Assembly (NCBI RefSeq): GCF_037126465.1
Contig: NC_088201.1
Span: 127,906,665 to 127,970,664 of the forward strand
DNA: 64,000 nt
Direction of reading: 5' to 3'
Origin: Ornithodoros turicata
Taxonomy: Eukaryota > Arthropoda > Arachnida > Ixodida > Argasidae
The notes beneath the pieces are model-generated. The model ran no database searches. It had not been told where the DNA came from and saw only the letters and a program-made list of their open reading frames with translations. The first letter of the stretch is position 1. Each line of letters begins with the position of its first letter. A program made the position numbers and the translations under genes. Of this stretch, positions 54,850-64,000 are shown in pieces.

Positions 54850-55656
54850 TGTGCTACTTTAATGCAGGATCTTGACGAGAACTGTTTCGTGTCATGCGGA
54901 AAGTGCTGGATAAGCTCTTCTCAGCATAGATGGGGGAGAATGTCAGTTGCCCATTGGATGGCAAGCCAGGGGTATCACGAGGCGTCGAAGAATGGAACAA
55001 CGGTCTCCTCTCAGCAGCGCAATACTCATTCGTCTCCGAGATGAGGGAGTTGCTCTGTGGCGCTGTCGGCCTGTTCATTCCCGAGTTACAACGGGTTGGA
55101 ACCCCTGTGCCCCCTTTCGTAAACAAGGTGGTAACCCATTAACACACCTGTCACTGGGGGTGCTGATGGGCCTCGTATGCCAGCATTTTCAATTGCTAGC
55201 AGTGCAGATTTGGAGTCAGTGAAGACGGCCCTTCCCGTGGGGTAAAATGAACGATGTGCTGCAGAAAGAAAAAGATGGCATAGAGTTCCGCAACTGTTGA
55301 TGAGGTTGGATGCGAAAGGCGTCGTCCTTGAACCACCCCTTTGGATGGTATGCTACTCAACAGGGGTCTCTTTCAGGGTGGTATCGAATTTTCCTGAGGC
55401 GCCAGTGACGGGGAATGGGAGCACACAAACACAGGAAGTGTGGAGCCATTTCACGTTCACATAAAACCTGAACCAGGAGTTCACGAGCTTCAGCTAGGAC
55501 TTGCCATGTTTTAGCCATTTTTGGAATTTCAAGGCAGCTACAAAGGCTTCGAGCAAACAGGGTCCGAACGGTGTTTAATGATGTTGTGGAAATCCTGTGC
55601 AGGATTGGAAGGCTGTAAAGCACAGTGACCCTCACCAAAGCCATGTGAGGTAGCAC
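54850..55656 (-). pseudogene. LINE ORF2 fragment: RT C-terminal linker and RNase H
   Basis: The minus strand has VTVLYSLPILHRISTTSLNT, RTLFARSLCSCLEIPKM, LAEARELLVQVLCEREMAPH (region after the RT of Jockey-like ORF2). Then, with a one-base frame change, VAELYAIFFFLQHI (RNase H Glu) and GRAVFTDSKSALLAIENAG (RNase H Asp). Further pieces continue to 54850. The 5' portion upstream is missing; a Tigger element begins at 55662. Confidence 0.78.
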
Positions 55657-55661
55657 AAGTA

Positions 55662-56611
55662 CAGTGATCCCTCGTTACAACGAAGTCTCTTTATTCGAAG
55701 TTCCCCTGTATCCCGTATAAAGCGCATGCAGTTTTAACCGGATTATTTGAAGCATACTGTCGCGCGACTCCGCATTTTATGAAGCGCGAGCTGGCCGTAT
55801 GGCCCCAGCTCCTGCAGGACTCGCGGAGCGGTGGAGACGCTGGGCAGCGTTCTCTGCGACCGTTCTTTCCCTCGTAGAGAAGAGGCGAAAGTTTCACACC
55901 CTCTCCTCATTTTTGCACGGAAAGCGTAGCACACACGTTCCACTGTTTCCACTTCGCTCGATCAGCGTCTCGCTCTCCGCGCAGTTCCCGCGTTTTCCAA
56001 TGGCTCTACCGAAGATCCTACGGAAGTGTAAGTCGCGTTAAGAAGTTGAAAAAGCTACTATGCCTTTCATGGAAGGAGCTGGCGGCAGCTAAGATCGCAA
56101 ATTGCTTCGCGCACACCGAATTTTCTAGGGGTTGTGTGCACGATGAACAAGAGCACGTCCCAGACATAGAGGACTGCGACGATCTCTACAGGCGAGTGCA
56201 TGAGCTCGTCAGACAGGAGGAAGACGACGACTTCTCTTCGTTTTCACCTGAAGATGCACACGTACCCGTCGTCTGCACTGCGGGACATGGGACATACTCT
56301 GTTTGATCCGCAATAAAATTAAGTGGGGCGGTGGTGACGACGGCCTCCTACGGTGCGTGCACAGACTGGAGGAGGCCCTCCTGGCCCAACAAGGCCGCGC
56401 GTCAGACGCAGCTCACCTCTTTTTTTGTAACGAAATAAAAGTGCTACCATGCTGATAACTTCCCAAGGTATGTGTCTTTTGGGATACCGTTGTTTGCGCA
56501 CAGTTTGGGCACCACTGGCAGCATTTTTAGCCGTTCCCGCATTTATCGAAATACCGCTTATAACAATTTTTTTTCCCGTCCCGATGACTTGGTTATAACG
56601 AAGGATTACTG
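55662..56611 (+). mobile_element. Internally deleted Tigger element, 950 bp
   Basis: Ends CAGTGATCCCTCGTTACAAC and, inward from the right, CAGTAATCCTTCGTTATAAC; TA on both sides (55660-55661, 56612-56613). A C-terminal transposase remnant at 56060-56306 reads SWKELAAAKIANCFAHTEFS and EQEHVPDIEDCDDLYRRVHE. Confidence 0.88.
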
Positions 56612-56613
56612 TA

Positions 56614-57477
56614 GTTAGAGCCATGCAAATAATCAAAACTTCAAATTTGAATCCAATAGGCTATGACATCTGAATAGTATCCGCAGGCAAGCATTCACAG
56701 TTTTAGAATGTCATAGTCGCCAAACAATTTTTCTGAATTGTAGGAGCCATGAAATCAGTCCAAATTATAGGGCAGTTCAAATTTTTAGTGAATGGCATAA
56801 ATCCACTTGATTTCAAAGAACATTTAAAGTGGAAACTTTCACTTGAAAAAAGAACAATCTCGGTATAGTATGTGTCTGCTTTGCTGCACAAACGCGCAAC
56901 AATATATTGTGGCGAATGCTGTCAACGAGTGGATCATCGGTGTAGTCATCACAGCAAGGATTGCCCTTTGGACGGGGGTGCATCAACAACATCTGTCTCG
57001 CTGCTGTTGTTTCTACTTTTTTCTTATGTTGTCAGTGCCAAAGATGATGCTGATGCTAACGCTGCTGAAGTGTCAAACACTGACGCCTCGTTAATGCCAG
57101 TTGTCGAGAAATTTGCATCTTCGGCTCTACTAAACACGACTGTGGAAGTAACCTCTTAGATATCTTCAATTCAAATTGAGATTGGCACTTAAGTATTTCC
57201 AATACTCAAAGATACTCATAGTTGAAGACACGTGTATGGAAGCATGAGGAATGTTCAAAAAGTATCCAACACAATTCTTTTTTTCCGCTGAGGATATTCT
57301 TGTTAACGAGACGAAACAGCGCACACCTGTTGCCAGGTCTGATATTTGGCAGAGATGGCACCTGCATCTTTTGCCCTGAGAGATTCGCCCGTTTAGAGAT
57401 GCATGACACCCTCATCGAAATTTCACTGCACGTGAAATGACGTGCACTGCACAAGTGTTGCGAAAGGCTACTTACTA
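56614..57477. other. Unassigned sequence
   Basis: Only short frames, no domains or element ends recognised. Confidence 0.35.
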
Positions 57478-58079
57478 CAGTCGCTGACTCATATTTCGGA
57501 CTCCAAAAATTCGAACCTTCCAATTTTTCTAACAAAACCCTTGACACTGTCAAATGCCCCATAGAGCCAATATATTTCTGCTTCCAGTATTTCGGACTCT
57601 GTTTCAGAAGGACTGCTAGTTTTTTCTTTAAGCTTCGCTACTCATTTTCTTTCAACATTTCGTCTTACAAGAGCCAAAACAGACATATTACAGGGACTTG
57701 ATATTTTGGACCACGCCATGATGGGAAACGCGCCAATCCAGCACATGCATGCACGAAGGCTGAGCTTACTAGACCGTGCACCGTCGGTCAAGTTCTCGAT
57801 CTGCCGCCACAAGGTTCAGACGAGAGTGGCAGCGACAAAGGGGTTTGCCATTGTGCCCCCATCAACTGTGGCTATCCTTACGGCCATTACTACGTTCATG
57901 GAAGTTATCACGACAAGGAGCAGAAACTCGCAGTCATGCGTTACCCCGTGTCAGCATGGTGAACAAAACTCATGTTGACAGTTATTTCAAGTGAGTGTGA
58001 CTGCTCAAATTCATTTTTTAAGCACTTCAAATATAAGTCTGCCTAAAAATTCAGACTGCTCCATAATTTGGATTGACTG
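57478..58079 (+). mobile_element. Possible deleted Tigger element
   Basis: Left TA-CAGTCGCTGACTCATATTTCGG and right ending GGATTGACTG. The inverted match is weak and the right flank is TG, not TA. A short C-terminal reading VNKTHVDSYFK then stop at 57958-57990 resembles the end of Tigger transposases. Confidence 0.4.
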
Positions 58080-59663
58080 TGTGGCTCCTTAAAGTCTGAA
58101 AAACCAGTCGACGACTGCATGAATTACTCAACCACTAAGTGCCAATATACTTCCTAGGAAATAGGCTTTGATACCGAGTCGATGTCATCTTCTCTGTCTT
58201 TGATTCGATTAGGGAATTTTGCTACTCGCGCAGTTCTGATAATAAGTAACACTTAAACAAAAATAATTCATTAGCACACCGACAGCAGTCCAGGAGCAAT
58301 TGCCATGTGACAAAAGCATGATTAAAAATTATTTTTGCATATAAAAGCATTGGTGATAAAATCTGTAATAAAAGCATCAGGTGTCTAACCTAAGCTGTGG
58401 TTTTAGAGCCATCATGCAGAGTAACGTGCTAGGTGATGTATTCATACACAAGGGGTGAACCGAGACTAGGCACCTAATATTCCAAAACTGAGTCAAAACA
58501 CAGAAGGTTCCCACGAGCAATAACAATTCACTGGGACAATGCAGGCAAGTGGAATCAAATTATACTACAAGCTGTTTTAAGTACTGACATCAAAAATGGA
58601 CTCTAATTAAATCAAATGGAAGCAGGCCAGTTTCCAGTAATGCAAATGAGGTAATAATGTGTGTTGCAAGTAAGTGGTGTATACAGTGAACTCTCAATAA
58701 CTCAAACACCCACTCCAGGTATCTTAGTTTGACTTAAGGGGAGTTTTGACGTATCGAACCTGCCTCAAGTTTTGTTGAAAATTGCCTAAAAAAATGTTGA
58801 ACTGGCCTTGCCCTTGCAGTGTAAACTTTATTTTCAAGCTTAAGTTGATCATAAAGTACATGTAATACAAATCAGTGCTGGATATGGCAGTACTTTCACA
58901 GCTTTGGAAGTAATCTAGTACTTTTCTTTCCTCTTTTTGCTTTGGGCCATTTCACGCCAAATAATCCAGATGTGCCATCGACCCCCCCTAAGAATTTTAT
59001 GTGAATTTTTTTGGTGGTTCCTTATGATTCCGAAAGCAACAGAACATTGGTCTTTCCTCACGAAATTGAGCTTGATGGGGTGCAGAGCCCTTCAAAGATG
59101 CAGTGCTTGGCGAAAACCTATGTCATTTTGAGCAGGCATTACAGCCCACGTCAGGCACGGAGCATGTTAGAAAGCGTTTTATTTGGTAGGGGATAATTCA
59201 TGTTACCGTATGTAAGCAATTTTCACAATCGCACTCGACAGGCTCAACGCTTGTGGCATGCATGAAACTTGCAAAGTTTGCGCAAGTTTATGAATTTTTT
59301 TGCAATATCAAATTAAAAATTTTGTCTTCAAATTTTTTTCTCGAATAGCCCCCATGTTGTACTTGAAGCACAAAATGTCAAACCCCACGGGTGCACTGTA
59401 CGTCGCAGTAAAAAAATCATGAAGTCATTTGTCAAAATGCACATTTTTTACCGAAAAATACAGTGTGAGTGAGTCAGGATAGAAGAGTGATCAAAGTGTC
59501 ATTCAAAGCACTGTCTTCCTAGCAAGATGTAGCAAAAAAATCTCAGAGGTACTTTTTGTTAAACTCAGATAATAATTTTTTAATTGAAGGTAATTTTGCA
59601 AACGTGTATGCACACATCGTAGCGAATGAACAACTGAGTAGGTAACTCAGAAAACACTATAAG
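58080..59663. other. Mostly unassigned, with a Tigger left end
   Basis: TA-CAGTGAACTCTCAATAACTC at 58682-58705 looks like a Tigger left end without a matching right end. The rest is AT-rich with no recognisable gene. Confidence 0.4.
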
Positions 59664-60830
59664 TAGGGCCAGAAGTTTTCGGGTTTTACTCTTTTTCAGA
59701 TTCGGGTAGTAAAAATCGGGGAAACACGTTTATACTAGGGGTGTGCGAATCCGAATATTTTAAGTCGAATCGAATATCGAATCGAATGGAGGAAAAAATT
59801 CCGAATACCGAATCGAATATCGAATATTCGTGCAAACTTTACAATATGTGACTTTCGCACTAAAAGTTTCCATTTTGTAGCCCATGCCTTTAGTGCAATT
59901 TTTCTGGCATTAACTCTCACAAAAGAGACATGCAATTCTTCTGCTTAAAGCCCCTACTCTTTAATTTTACATGAGAGTGCTTCCTGCTTTTCAGGTGAGC
60001 CTACAATTACTGGAGTACTGGAGTGGTTACCTTCATTTCAAAATTTTATGTCAGGCAGTAGCATGTTATACAGATGAGGTTGTAATTGTTTCGGACAACC
60101 ACAGGCCATTTGTGAAACAAACGAATTGGCATCCTGCCTCAGCTTTGCCATGACCACCCTTTAGTTTATTTGCACTCGCCTTAGGAAGTTGCACTACCGA
60201 AATTTTAGACGTAAAGGACATCTTTAAGACACCCTTCTTGTTCGTGCGATGCAGTCATTATTCAAGAGTCCTAACTTTTTAAAGGCAACCTCAGAGACAT
60301 CAAATCAAAGTCCCTCATCGGCACCGCTAGACTGCATGTGGGAGGGGTGCCACCCCTTCCAAAACAAAACTTCCCCTTCAAAACAAAAACTCCTTCCTCT
60401 ACAAAACTAACTTTGGATACCTTTATCTTAAACTAAACACTGTCGCACCTGTGTTGGTCCTGCAGCAAGGGCAATTTCGTAAAGGAGGCTTCACCTCATG
60501 CACGGAAGCATCAGGTGAAGCCCACTTTTGGGTTGTGTCGTTCATATTCGTGGAACAGTCGAATATTCGAAAAATCGAATATTGGATATTCGATTCGCGA
60601 ATCAAATAGTTCGAGCGTTTGATATTCGATTCGAATTCGATAACTCGAATATTCGCACTACCCTAGTTTATACCCTAAATTCCTACAAATATCGGGTGAA
60701 ATTCTTTGCACTCTGCTAGTGCATTGTGGTGCAGGGAGAAATTGTGTCTTACATTAGGACGAAAAGGTTTTGGGAAATACTTTTTTTCTCAATTCGGGGT
60801 GTAAAAATCGGGTGCTATATATTGGATGGC
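59664..60830. mobile_element. hAT copy interrupted by another hAT
   Basis: The left end TAGGGCC-AGAAGTTTTCGGG resembles the element at 60934 (TAGGGCCCTCAGTTTTCGGG). Subterminal GGGTAGTAAAAATCGGGG and, after the insert, TGTAAAAATCGGGTG repeats belong to the same family. The right end is not clear. Confidence 0.6.
59736..60665. mobile_element. Non-autonomous hAT element, 930 bp, nested
   Basis: Ends TAGGGGTGTGCGAAT and ATTCGCACTACCCTA; perfect 8-bp target duplication GTTTATAC (59728-59735, 60666-60673). Subterminal regions are dense in TCGAATATCGAAT/ATATTCGATTCG motifs on both sides, typical of non-autonomous hAT elements. Confidence 0.93.
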
Positions 60831-60933
60831 CAAATTCATGCAAATTCAGGTGACTGACAGCAGGATGCATTTTCCAGTCCAAAAGCTTTATTTTATATCG
60901 GTACAGTGGCAGGATTCCTATACTATTAATATG

Positions 60934-62328
60934 TAGGGCCCTCAGTTTTCGGGTTTTATTTTTTGTGAAAATCGGGGGGTAAATATCGGGTTGAAAATCA
61001 GGACCTGCCAAACAGGGTAAAATCGGGTGATATACTGAGAAGTGATGTATTTTCGGGTGAAAAAAAAAAAGATACTTTTATGTCTTTAAATTAATTAATT
61101 AATAATTGGGGGTTTACGTCGCGAGACAACTGAGATCATGAGCGATGCCACAGCGGTTGGTCTGTGGAGTGTTGAAGTTAAGTGAAAGAATATTTATTAA
61201 GAGACTGGTAGATAATTCACTGTATAACCACTAAGGCTTGCACTGGCCCCTGTGTATAAAAAAAAATAAGTTGCATGTTCAGTAAAGCATCATCCATCGA
61301 TGAGCGTTGACAGCATGCTCGCGCTCGTGTTGGTATGCCTCGTATATCATTGGCTGTTGCTGCATCCTCTTTACTACTCCGCGTACTTTGCTGATACAAG
61401 ATACTCCCTACAAGATTTAAAAGTTGGCTTCACCTAACACTTCCGTGTATTGCGTGCAAACCCACTTCAAGGAACGCCGAGCGTTCGCTGCTTAGCGTGA
61501 TTTTTCCTGATTTCTTTGCTATTTTTGGTAACAGCACAAGAAAGGGTCTCGTCGACGTACACTGAAGTTTACAACTTACTTATTGACACAAGCTTTCATG
61601 TGTAGCAGACTACGTTTCTTCGGGTGTGAAAAACACAGGGCATTTTTGGTACGAAACCAGGGTATTACTTTGGTTGGCGTTGCCATTCTGCAAGGTGGCT
61701 TCACCTCATTATTGAAACGGATTTTGAGGGACAAGGGAAGCTGTCATGGCCCCATTACTCTCACTTATCACTAAACTAACCAAGTTGATGATGTCTTTGG
61801 TTAGTTTAGTGAAGTTAGGTTAGATTATAGGGCCATGGCCGCTTCGATAATGAAGTTGGGAGTGCGAGGTAAGCTGCCACAGCCGCACTAATCTAACTTA
61901 ATATATCACTAAACAAAGTGTATGATGTCATAGGTTAAAGCTGGCTTTCCCGTAACACAAAGAACTGAATCGAAAAGTTCCGCTAAATCTACAAGCGTAC
62001 AACACTAAGCATTCGTTGAAGTGGGCTTGACCGCAATACGCGGAAGTGTTAGGTAACTTTCTAATGGTGACGCCTACCAATGGAACATTTTTCACGCTAG
62101 AAATCAGACCTGCATGCAAGCGTCCACAAATCCGAACACGGCGCGGTCGGGAGCAAGTCGGGAGCGGTCGCACGATTGCCGTAGTTCGCGCGTGTGCGGA
62201 TCGTCCTTGGTTTCCACTTTCGCAAGTCCGGTTTACGGGTTTTATCGGGTTAAACCCGAACTATTTTGATGTAAATCGGGGGGTAAAAACGGGCTTTATC
62301 GGGTTTTACCCGAAAACTGAGGGCCCTA
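60934..62328. mobile_element. Non-autonomous hAT element, 1,395 bp
   Basis: Ends TAGGGCCCTCAGTTTTCGGG and its reverse complement CCCGAAAACTGAGGGCCCTA; 8-bp target duplication TTAA(T/C)ATG with one mismatch (60926-60933, 62329-62336). Subterminal CGGGGGGTAAA(T/A)A and CGGGTTTTA repeats. Inside are a SINE family-1 tail (61075-61160) and a 15-bp inverted repeat CACTAAACTAACCAA (about 61770-61816). No transposase. Confidence 0.92.
61075..61160 (-). mobile_element. SINE family 1 tail, reverse, 5'-truncated
   Basis: AATTAATTAATAATTGGGGG, then TTTACGTCGCGAGACAACTG and ATCATGAGCGATGCCACAGC, matching the 3' end at 25780-25861 in reverse. Confidence 0.75.
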
Positions 62329-62507
62329 TTAACATGTAGTGTGCAACCAGAAAATGAATTCTTTCTTAAATGCATCACTTCAATGCTTCTAATACAACAG
62401 CAAAACCCTACAACACAGTTATGACATGGTAACACATGTACTCTCTCAAAATGTTTTAAAAATTCAAAGGAATGAAGGTACAATTGTTAATATGATGTCA
62501 TCTGTAG

Positions 62508-63216
62508 TTACCATCCTTTGTTAACATACAGCATCATCGCCATCCTCAATGTCTCTGCACCCATTGACGAACGGTCGGGCCTCTGAACGTAACGCAGCTG
62601 GCTGAAGGTGCGCTCAACGTCACAACTCCCATTGGGGATACACAGTAAGCTCAGAGCTGCTGACCTCAGATTAGGGTACTTTGTGTTCTTCACCCAGTAT
62701 TCCATGATGCCCAGGCCATCATTTGTTGGGATGTCTTTCTTTAAGTACTGACAAAATTCTTCTTGCACAGATGCAGGGTCAGTTACAAGTGAAAAGAAGC
62801 TCAGGTGTGATTCAAACTGTTGGCTAGCAGCATGCTTCTGATGGGGGTCGAGGATCAAGGATTGCTTCCATGTTTCGTTCTGCGTCACTTGGCCCCTTTC
62901 AAGTGCTGTTAGGTTCCTCATGCATGTGGCATTCCATTTGTCAGTCAGAGCTCTGCAAAAGTCCGCTTTCAATTTACCATGCCGTGCCAACGCCACGTGC
63001 TCTCTGATGCGATCATAAGGCTTTTTTTTCTGGATCTGGCGAAATATCCAGGCAGCAGTACTTGCAGACCAACGTGAATTCCGCAGGTGTTTCACCGGAG
63101 TCCTGAAAAGCGTCCAGGCGCGCCTTCTTCTTAACCTCAAGATCTGAGTGCTCCCTCGCCCAGTCGTTAGCTGTCTTCTTTGGTCTGCCCATCAGGACAG
63201 CAGGCTTTGATCCCAA
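62508..63216 (-). pseudogene. Internally deleted hAT transposase
   Basis: N-terminal part (63216 down to about 63010): GRPKKTANDWAREHSDL, FTLVCKYCCLDISPD, the start of a BED-type zinc finger. About there the frame shifts to 62998-62508: IREHVALARHGKLKADFCRA, then a late core and the dimerisation block YWVKNTKYPNLRSAALSLLC, NGSCDVERTFSQLRYVQRPD, LRMAMMLYVNKGW. The central DDE catalytic region is missing, so it is a deletion derivative. Confidence 0.78.
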
Positions 63217-63489
63217 GAATAGGCGTCACACAAAGGTGCACGTTGCGAAACTGAAAGAAGTTCGTGTGATTAGTGTAACTGAAAGCGTCCGACACGGACG
63301 CATGACACATCCACAACCGGGGAGAACACAGAAAGCCCGCCGCTTGGTGCGCATGCGCAAATCAGATGTTGGATTGGATTGACTCGTCGCTCGGCTCGAC
63401 ACTGATTCAGACTGGCCGGTTAGCTTGCGCCCTCCTCTATGTTCTATGTTTGGCCGGTTTCTCTGGTTTTACCAGACTTGTGCCTGTTA

Positions 63490-63625
63490 CTCGAAGAAAG
63501 TAATTGATTACCATTACCGTTACTTCAGCAGGAAAAGTAATTGATTACCGTTACCAATTACTCGACTACAAATGTAATTGAGTAACGAGTAAAAAAGTAA
63601 CGCGTTACTCCAGTCGTTACTCTGC
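63490..63625. repeat. GTAATTGATTAC-type repeat cluster upstream of hAT gene
   Basis: Repeated AAGTAATTGATTACC(A/G)TTACC, CAATTACTCG, AATGTAATTGAGTAACGAGT and GTAACGCGTTACTCC motifs, about 275 bases 5' of the hAT start. Confidence 0.6.
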
Positions 63626-64000
63626 ATTCACGCAAATTATAACAGTCTTTGTGTGCCTCAGGAAGAAAAAAGAACAAACAAAGAAAGGTTCAACAGCGGA
63701 ACAGCTGAGATAACAACAAAAACAAAGACGCCTAGGATAAGAAGATCTGTATGTCTACTGTATTTATCGCAAGGGAAGACGTTGACCAGATTGTGGAAGC
63801 GCATTGCGTGGAACTTCCCCATGACTCAATAAACCTCCAAATCTTCAGGTACCATCACACTGGTGTAGGAAGGGATTAGAGGGAGAGACCCTGAAATTCC
63901 AGAACGTCATTACAATTACCTCCACTTGCTATAGTAGAACAGCAACAGCCCAACAAAGGCAGACGGCACCAGGGGCTTGACTTGGGGCAGAACATCTAAA
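63626..64000. other. Unassigned sequence to window end
   Basis: No gene or element ends recognised. Confidence 0.35.

Overview
This is a gene-poor eukaryotic repeat landscape, most likely from an arthropod and probably a tick. Spliced transposase genes, tRNA-derived SINEs and crowded DNA transposons (P, pogo/Tigger, piggyBac, hAT) rule out a prokaryote. The tick guess rests on SINE style and on the mix of elements, and was not checked by any search. I recognise no ordinary host protein gene; every protein I can name belongs to a mobile element or a family often carried by one.

Layout. Bases 1-15029 are the edge of a satellite array: about 94 head-to-tail monomers of 160 bp with clear higher-order structure, including a 7-monomer tandem duplication and a 34- versus 27-monomer large duplication. 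Bases 16275-21547 are a complete-looking P-superfamily transposon with 38/39-bp terminal inverted repeats (TIRs), a perfect 8-bp target duplication, a spliced THAP plus DDE-type transposase gene, and a tandemly duplicated exon-intron cassette inside that gene. Bases 21.8-26.6 kb hold SINEs, a Myb/SANT-like protein fragment, hairpins and a broken THAP fragment.

Bases 26.6-37.6 kb are nested insertions: a 2.25-kb TIR element carrying a Tigger MITE, LTR pieces, a fold-back element, a long-TIR element and a degraded Ty3/gypsy element whose 3' LTR is split by a hAT insertion. A 35-bp perfect inverted match at 24666 and 37522 brackets this region. Bases 37.9-47 kb carry a piggyBac-like MITE, a deleted Tigger, a hAT C-terminus, SINEs and large unassigned stretches. 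Bases 47.4-52.3 kb hold a near-complete Tigger (catalytic Asp to Asn) inserted in a SINE tail, beside a near-complete piggyBac transposase (catalytic Asp to Gly). Bases 52.6-58.8 kb have a SINE, a 100-bp Tigger MITE, and a Jockey-like LINE 3' end with a Tigger insertion. Bases 59.6-63.7 kb are nested and adjacent non-autonomous hAT elements and a deleted hAT transposase.

The elements do not form a pathway. They record successive insertions, whose order can be read from target-site duplications and nesting.
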